13,063 bases of DNA, taken from assembly GCA_027576995.1 (NCBI GenBank), contig JANBQC010000709.1, positions 1 to 13,063 on the forward strand. The letters run 5' to 3'. Below are positions 9,542-13,063 of this stretch, piece after piece (position 1 is the first letter of the stretch; each line of letters opens with the position of its first letter). The notes under the pieces were generated by a model. The model was not told where the DNA came from. It made no database searches and was given only the letters and a program-made list of their open reading frames with translations. The position numbers were made by a program, and so were the translations under genes. Source of the DNA: Dimargaris cristalligena (lineage: Eukaryota; Kickxellomycota; Dimargaritomycetes; Dimargaritales; Dimargaritaceae).

Positions 9542-12364
9542 TCATACCAGATTAGCAGAGGGTCCCGGATTAGTGCTGCAACTTGCTAACGACATACTAG
9601 ACGTCATCGACCGGCTCATTTCATCACGGCCCCGCCAACCCGCATGGTGGCCGGGCGGCATCATTGCAGTCGTTTTATCGAATAGTTCCAGGGTCACCGT
9701 GGCCAGAAAAGCCGGAATAGACCGGCGTTCCACCACCCAGTACTGGATGAGGGCGTCCAGGCTTCGCACAAACGCGGCATTACCGCCCCCGCTGAGTTCC
9801 AAGGTGCCCGAATCGTGTGCGTTCGACGTGAAAATAAAGGAATGGTCATCGGCCTCGTTGTACATGGAGGCGAGGCGGACCCGCCCGTTTTCGAGAAAAT
9901 CTACCCGGTAGCCGAGAAGACTGTAAACGGCTTCGCGGATTTCCTGGGCTTTGGCGCGCCAGACCTATGGCAGTCGGAGGCGGATGTGGACGAGGATGGC
10001 GTAAACAAGGTGAGGAAGGGGAGGGTTAGGATTTTCAAAATAAAAGATGAAATAAGGAAGTGAGCCCGAGCCTGAATCATGAATGCCTTCGCCTTACCAA
10101 TAGCTGAATTAGTAGTTGATTTATATACATATACATATATATACAACCGTGGGCCCAACCGAGGAAATTCCACATTAAATCATCGGTCACACGAACAGAA
10201 ACCGAAGGATACCTACCTCTTTAAGTCGCACCATCCGTTTATCTTTTTCGGCCACCTGTTTCTGCATATCCGCATGACTCGAAATTAGATTATCCACGGT
10301 TTGCTGGGGCACTAATGCCCCCCCACTATCACTCCCCTGGCTGTGGTCCGCACCGGCAGCCACTGATGATTGATCATCCGTAGTCGCCTTCCCCCCTTTC
10401 ATCGTCAGTCGTTCCAACAGTTGGGCATTTTCCTTGCGTAGGGCCTGCAGGGCAGCTTCCCTAATTTCGTAGGCCTTCGACGTGGGATTGTCAATCAATT
10501 GGAGAATCCGTGTCGTACGGGGATTATAGTCACCCTGGCCGATTTTGTGTTCCAATAGGGCCATTTCGGAGTTCTGGGCGGCTAGTTGCTTTTCCAAGCG
10601 GGCCAGCTGCGATCGTAGCACAGCCATCTCGGATTCGGATTCAGCCGCCCGGGCCTGAGCGCGGGCATCTAGTTCGGCAGCCGCGGCGGGGTTCGGGTTA
10701 GCTGTTTCGTTGGTCAGATTAGCGTTAGGTTTAACTTCCGGGCGAGCCGCTAGTTGTTCGTTTAACTGATTGACCTGTTCACGGTATTCCTGCACCAATT
10801 GCTCTAATCCTTCAATTCGATGGACCTGCTGTAACTGCTGCTGCTGCTGTAGCTGGCCGGATGACTGCTCAGCGGTGGGCTCCTCCGTCTCGCTCGGTTG
10901 GTTGTTTGTCGCTGCCGCCATCATTTCCGCCTCCAAGTGAAAACTTTTGATTTGCTCCCGTAAGTTTTCCACGTCCCGGTGGGCCAGCACCCGAAGTTTT
11001 TCCAACCGCTGGAGGGTCCGCTTATCCCTACTATGCTGTTGTTCGAGATGGGTGCAGCGAGCCTGGGTGGTAGCCAACTGTTCCGCCAAGTCGGCCTGTT
11101 CGACCCGCGAACCCCCCACTTGCGCGCGTACTTGACCCAGTTCGTCGTGTAAGTTGGCGATAGTTTGGCGTTGTTGGGCGATGAAGCGGGCCACAGTGGC
11201 AACTGCGGCTAACCGGAGGGAATCGGCCGACGTTGCCGTCGTCGGATGGGGATTATTTTCATCGGAAACGGCGGGCGGAAAGGGTTTCAGTTCGACTCCG
11301 CTGTTTTCATCCCCGGGGGTAAGGGGCAGGAGGGGAATATTTTCGTGACGGAGTAACTGCCGGAAAGTCGCCGTCCAGTCCGTCCGTTCCCGTTGCAGTT
11401 GGGTATTTTCCAACCGGAGTTGGGCCACCTGGTCCCGCAGGGGAGTCAGCAGTTGGAGTCGGTGTTCTAAATCACGTTGCGTCTCCTGGGCCAGCTCGAA
11501 ATTTTCATGGTGGAACCGTTGGACTTCCACCGCCTTTTGAAGGCTACGGATTTGGGCCTCGAGTTGCCTTTTCTGCTCGGACCACTGGGGGGGGCGGGGT
11601 TCCGTGTTGCTACCACCGGTTAGGGTAGATGCGGTGGAGATATCCCCGTCCCGCTCTTTAGCCAGAAGTTCTTCGCGCCGAATTTGATGCTTCAGTCGAG
11701 TTTGGGTATCCGCAAGTTCACGGCGGGTTTGGGCGAGATCGGCCATGGTGGTTTCCAGGGTGCTGCGGAGCTGTTCGGTTTGGCGGGCTTGTGTATCCAG
11801 ATGATCCTGAAGGCGCTGGATCGTTGCCTCGTGGCCCCGGGCCCGTTCCTGGGCTAGGCGTAGGGAGTGGGGTGTTCGTCGTTCTTTCGGAGGGCGGCGT
11901 GAGGCCCCCGTACCCTCACTAGTGTAACTCTCGCCCTCGTCGTCGTCTTCATCATCATCGTTGTATTTGTGGTCGTCATTGCTATCGCTACCTCCACTGG
12001 ATTCCTCGTGCATCTGCCTTTGCAAATGGAGCTGCACCCTTTCATGGGCCTGTTGTTGAATCGTCCGCAATTTCGCTTCATAATTAGCCCTTAGGTCTCC
12101 TAGTTCCGTTTCGTACCGCGCGCACCGTTCACTAGCTTCCCGCTCCTTTTCAAACAGAAACCGCCGGTCCCGTTCTAACCGCTCGAGGCGGGCCGTTTGT
12201 TCGGCTTGGAGTCGCTCGTACTCGTGGATCCGACTCTCCTGGCCGAGGCGGGCGTGTTCGAGTTCGGATTTGGCGCGGGTGGCCTCGTACTTGAGCCGTT
12301 TGTACTGGCGTTTGACATCGCGTAGGTCGGACGGATCGTCAAGGTCTGCAGGTACATGGGACAT
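9542..12364 (-). CDS. mad1: Spindle assembly checkpoint protein Mad1 (two exons)
   Basis: Modelled as complement(join(9542-9964, 10217-12364)), 856 residues; human Mad1 has 718. Mad1 is a coiled-coil kinetochore/nuclear-pore protein that recruits Mad2 and templates its closed conformation, so delaying anaphase. Residues about 10-120, 165-345, 380-480 and 505-610 are heptad-rich coiled coil. RILQLIDNPTS at 619-629 matches the Mad2-interaction motif. RLK at 713-715 is the Bub1-contact motif. Exon 2 (from V717) carries the RWD-like C-terminal domain, including AQEIREAVYSLLGY and SIPAFLATVTLELF (798-811), where animal Mad1 nearly ends. ATG 12364 is the first in-frame Met; upstream frame translation looks like leader. 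Oddities are an acidic tract at about 121-150, a polyQ run near 505-513 and a 41-residue Ser/Met-rich tail. It is convergent with the velvet gene. The identity is secure; the exact N-terminus is less so. Confidence 0.96.
9965..10216 (-). other. Intron of mad1 (252 nt)
   Basis: On the minus strand the donor is GAG|GTAGGT and the acceptor CCATAG|GTC. It is a phase-0 intron between E716 and V717. Removing it creates RLKE-VWRAKAQEIREAVYSLLGY, which aligns with the Mad1 pattern [23 protein letters not shown]. A pyrimidine-rich stretch and a possible CCGAC branch site precede the acceptor. It contains a TATACA-type microsatellite (about 10122-10144). Confidence 0.92.
10122..10144. repeat. TATACA-type microsatellite in the mad1 intron
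   Basis: An AT-rich imperfect tandem repeat (tatacatatacatatatata) wholly within the mad1 intron. It is likely variable in length, with no visible role. Confidence 0.7.
10826..10858 (-). repeat. mad1: CAG-rich repeat encoding a Gln run in Mad1
   Basis: An interrupted CAG/CTG trinucleotide tract that encodes the Gln-rich run at about residues 504-513 (QLQQQQQLQQ) at the start of a coiled-coil segment. It is a likely site of length variation between strains. Confidence 0.8.
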
Positions 12365-12986
12365 GGGTGGAATAGGGGGGGATGATGTGGGGGGTTGGTT
12401 GGAGGATGTGTAGGAAAGGCCGAGTTGATAAAGGCAAGAATAGTGGTAATGTAACAATGGAAGAACAATTGATGGAGGAATGTGAATACAGTGCAATCCA
12501 AAATAAAACAACGTAGTGTCGAGGAACGGGAGGGGAATGGGCAACGCTAATGAACCTGCTGGAGGGCATACATGGAATGGGGTTCCTGGATTCGCACTCC
12601 TTATACTCTAAGTTGGTCGGAGGGGCATATTTATAGTGATATCATTCGTTACCTTCTGGGGCGCGCCGATTCATGGCTGAGTAAAGGAAAGTGAAGTTCG
12701 AGTAAAGGGAATTAAAAAAGCCACAACGAGGAAATACGACATTTGTTCAAGCGGAGTTGATTGCAGGTCCACATAGTTTTGACCTCCTCCCATATGGGAT
12801 AATCTATGTTGACTGTATAACAAAAAAGTACCATTTAATAGGACTGATATTACAGGTTATACAATACTATTACACCTAGTTTCCCATTTGCCCATCATTA
12901 AAAATTCTAAACCGTTGCGTTAAATGTTGCCTACATTGAACGCAGCACCCCAAGGCTACATTTAATATTGTGTAATTTGTTACAAA
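12365..12986 (-). promoter_or_regulatory. mad1 upstream region with pyrimidine-rich leader
   Basis: No gene is seen here. On the mad1 strand the 200 nt before ATG 12364 are C/T-rich and free of in-frame ATG, although the reading frame stays open for 60 codons to a TTG. This looks like a 5' leader rather than coding sequence. A TATAAATA box sits at 12628-12635. The DNA beyond it is AT-rich and runs into the terminal repeat. An unseen 5' noncoding intron is possible. Confidence 0.5.
12628..12635 (-). promoter_or_regulatory. Candidate TATA box of mad1
   Basis: TATAAATA on the minus strand, 264 bp before the mad1 ATG. If used, it implies a 5' leader of roughly 170-230 nt, consistent with the pyrimidine-rich stretch that follows. 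Assigned from motif and position only. Confidence 0.35.
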
Positions 12987-13063
12987 TGTGCTTGGCTCAT
13001 GGCCCCCACTTATTTCTAACTATTGGTCTAGAGAAAGAGCGAGAGGGTTACAGTTTAACTTGG
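12987..13063. repeat. Right terminal inverted repeat (77 bp, perfect)
   Basis: Exact reverse complement of bases 1-77, ending at the last base of the window. Base 12986 (a) breaks the match with base 78. See the left copy for interpretation. Confidence 0.97.

Noticed and set aside
9573..10063. Plus-strand open frames opposite mad1 exon 2.
   Set aside because: They are shadows of the GC-rich Mad1 C-terminal exon on the minus strand, which carries clear family motifs.
12365..12544. 60-residue N-terminal extension of Mad1 reading upstream of the ATG.
   Set aside because: The frame stays open only to a TTG, with no in-frame ATG. The peptide is hydrophobic and proline-rich, unlike a coiled-coil N-terminus, and fits a translated pyrimidine-rich leader.
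1..13063. Interpretation of the whole window as a mobile element or linear plasmid bounded by 77-bp terminal repeats.
   Set aside because: There is no transposase, integrase, polymerase or terminal protein gene. The cargo would be a core mitotic gene and a regulator with introns, and the repeat length equals a common assembly k value.

Overview
This window looks like nuclear DNA from a fungus. The velvet family of regulators is essentially fungal. Both recognisable genes are split by spliceosomal introns, and their exons are clearly more GC-rich than the AT-leaning, homopolymer-rich DNA around them. The lineage cannot be fixed from the sequence alone. The divergence of both proteins and the loose gene spacing are compatible with an early-diverging lineage, but that is inference.

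Layout. Positions 1-77 and 12987-13063 are a perfect 77-bp inverted repeat at the exact ends. This suggests the window is a whole assembled contig, and a length of exactly 77 suggests an assembly-graph overlap. Positions 78-6131 (about 6 kb) hold no gene I can defend: only homopolymer G/C runs, AT microsatellites, a strong purine/pyrimidine hairpin (2915-2963), TATA-like boxes, and a long pyrimidine tract just before the first gene. Positions 6132-8746 (+) are a three-exon gene for a compact 210-residue velvet-domain regulator with an unusually long 1,783-nt first intron. Positions 8747-9541 are the intergenic space between two convergent genes and contain two small palindromes. Positions 9542-12364 (-) are a two-exon gene for the spindle-checkpoint protein Mad1 (856 residues as modelled). 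Positions 12365-12986 are its upstream region.

The two genes have unrelated jobs: development/secondary-metabolism transcription control and mitotic checkpoint signalling. I see no sign that they act together; they are convergent neighbours. Both exon models were built by joining segments at GT-AG sites in matching phase, and both reconstruct conserved domain blocks across each junction. I did not find a new multi-gene system. The best leads are the inverted termini, the long intron in a velvet gene with tandem in-frame acceptors, the minimal velvet architecture, and the elaborated Mad1.
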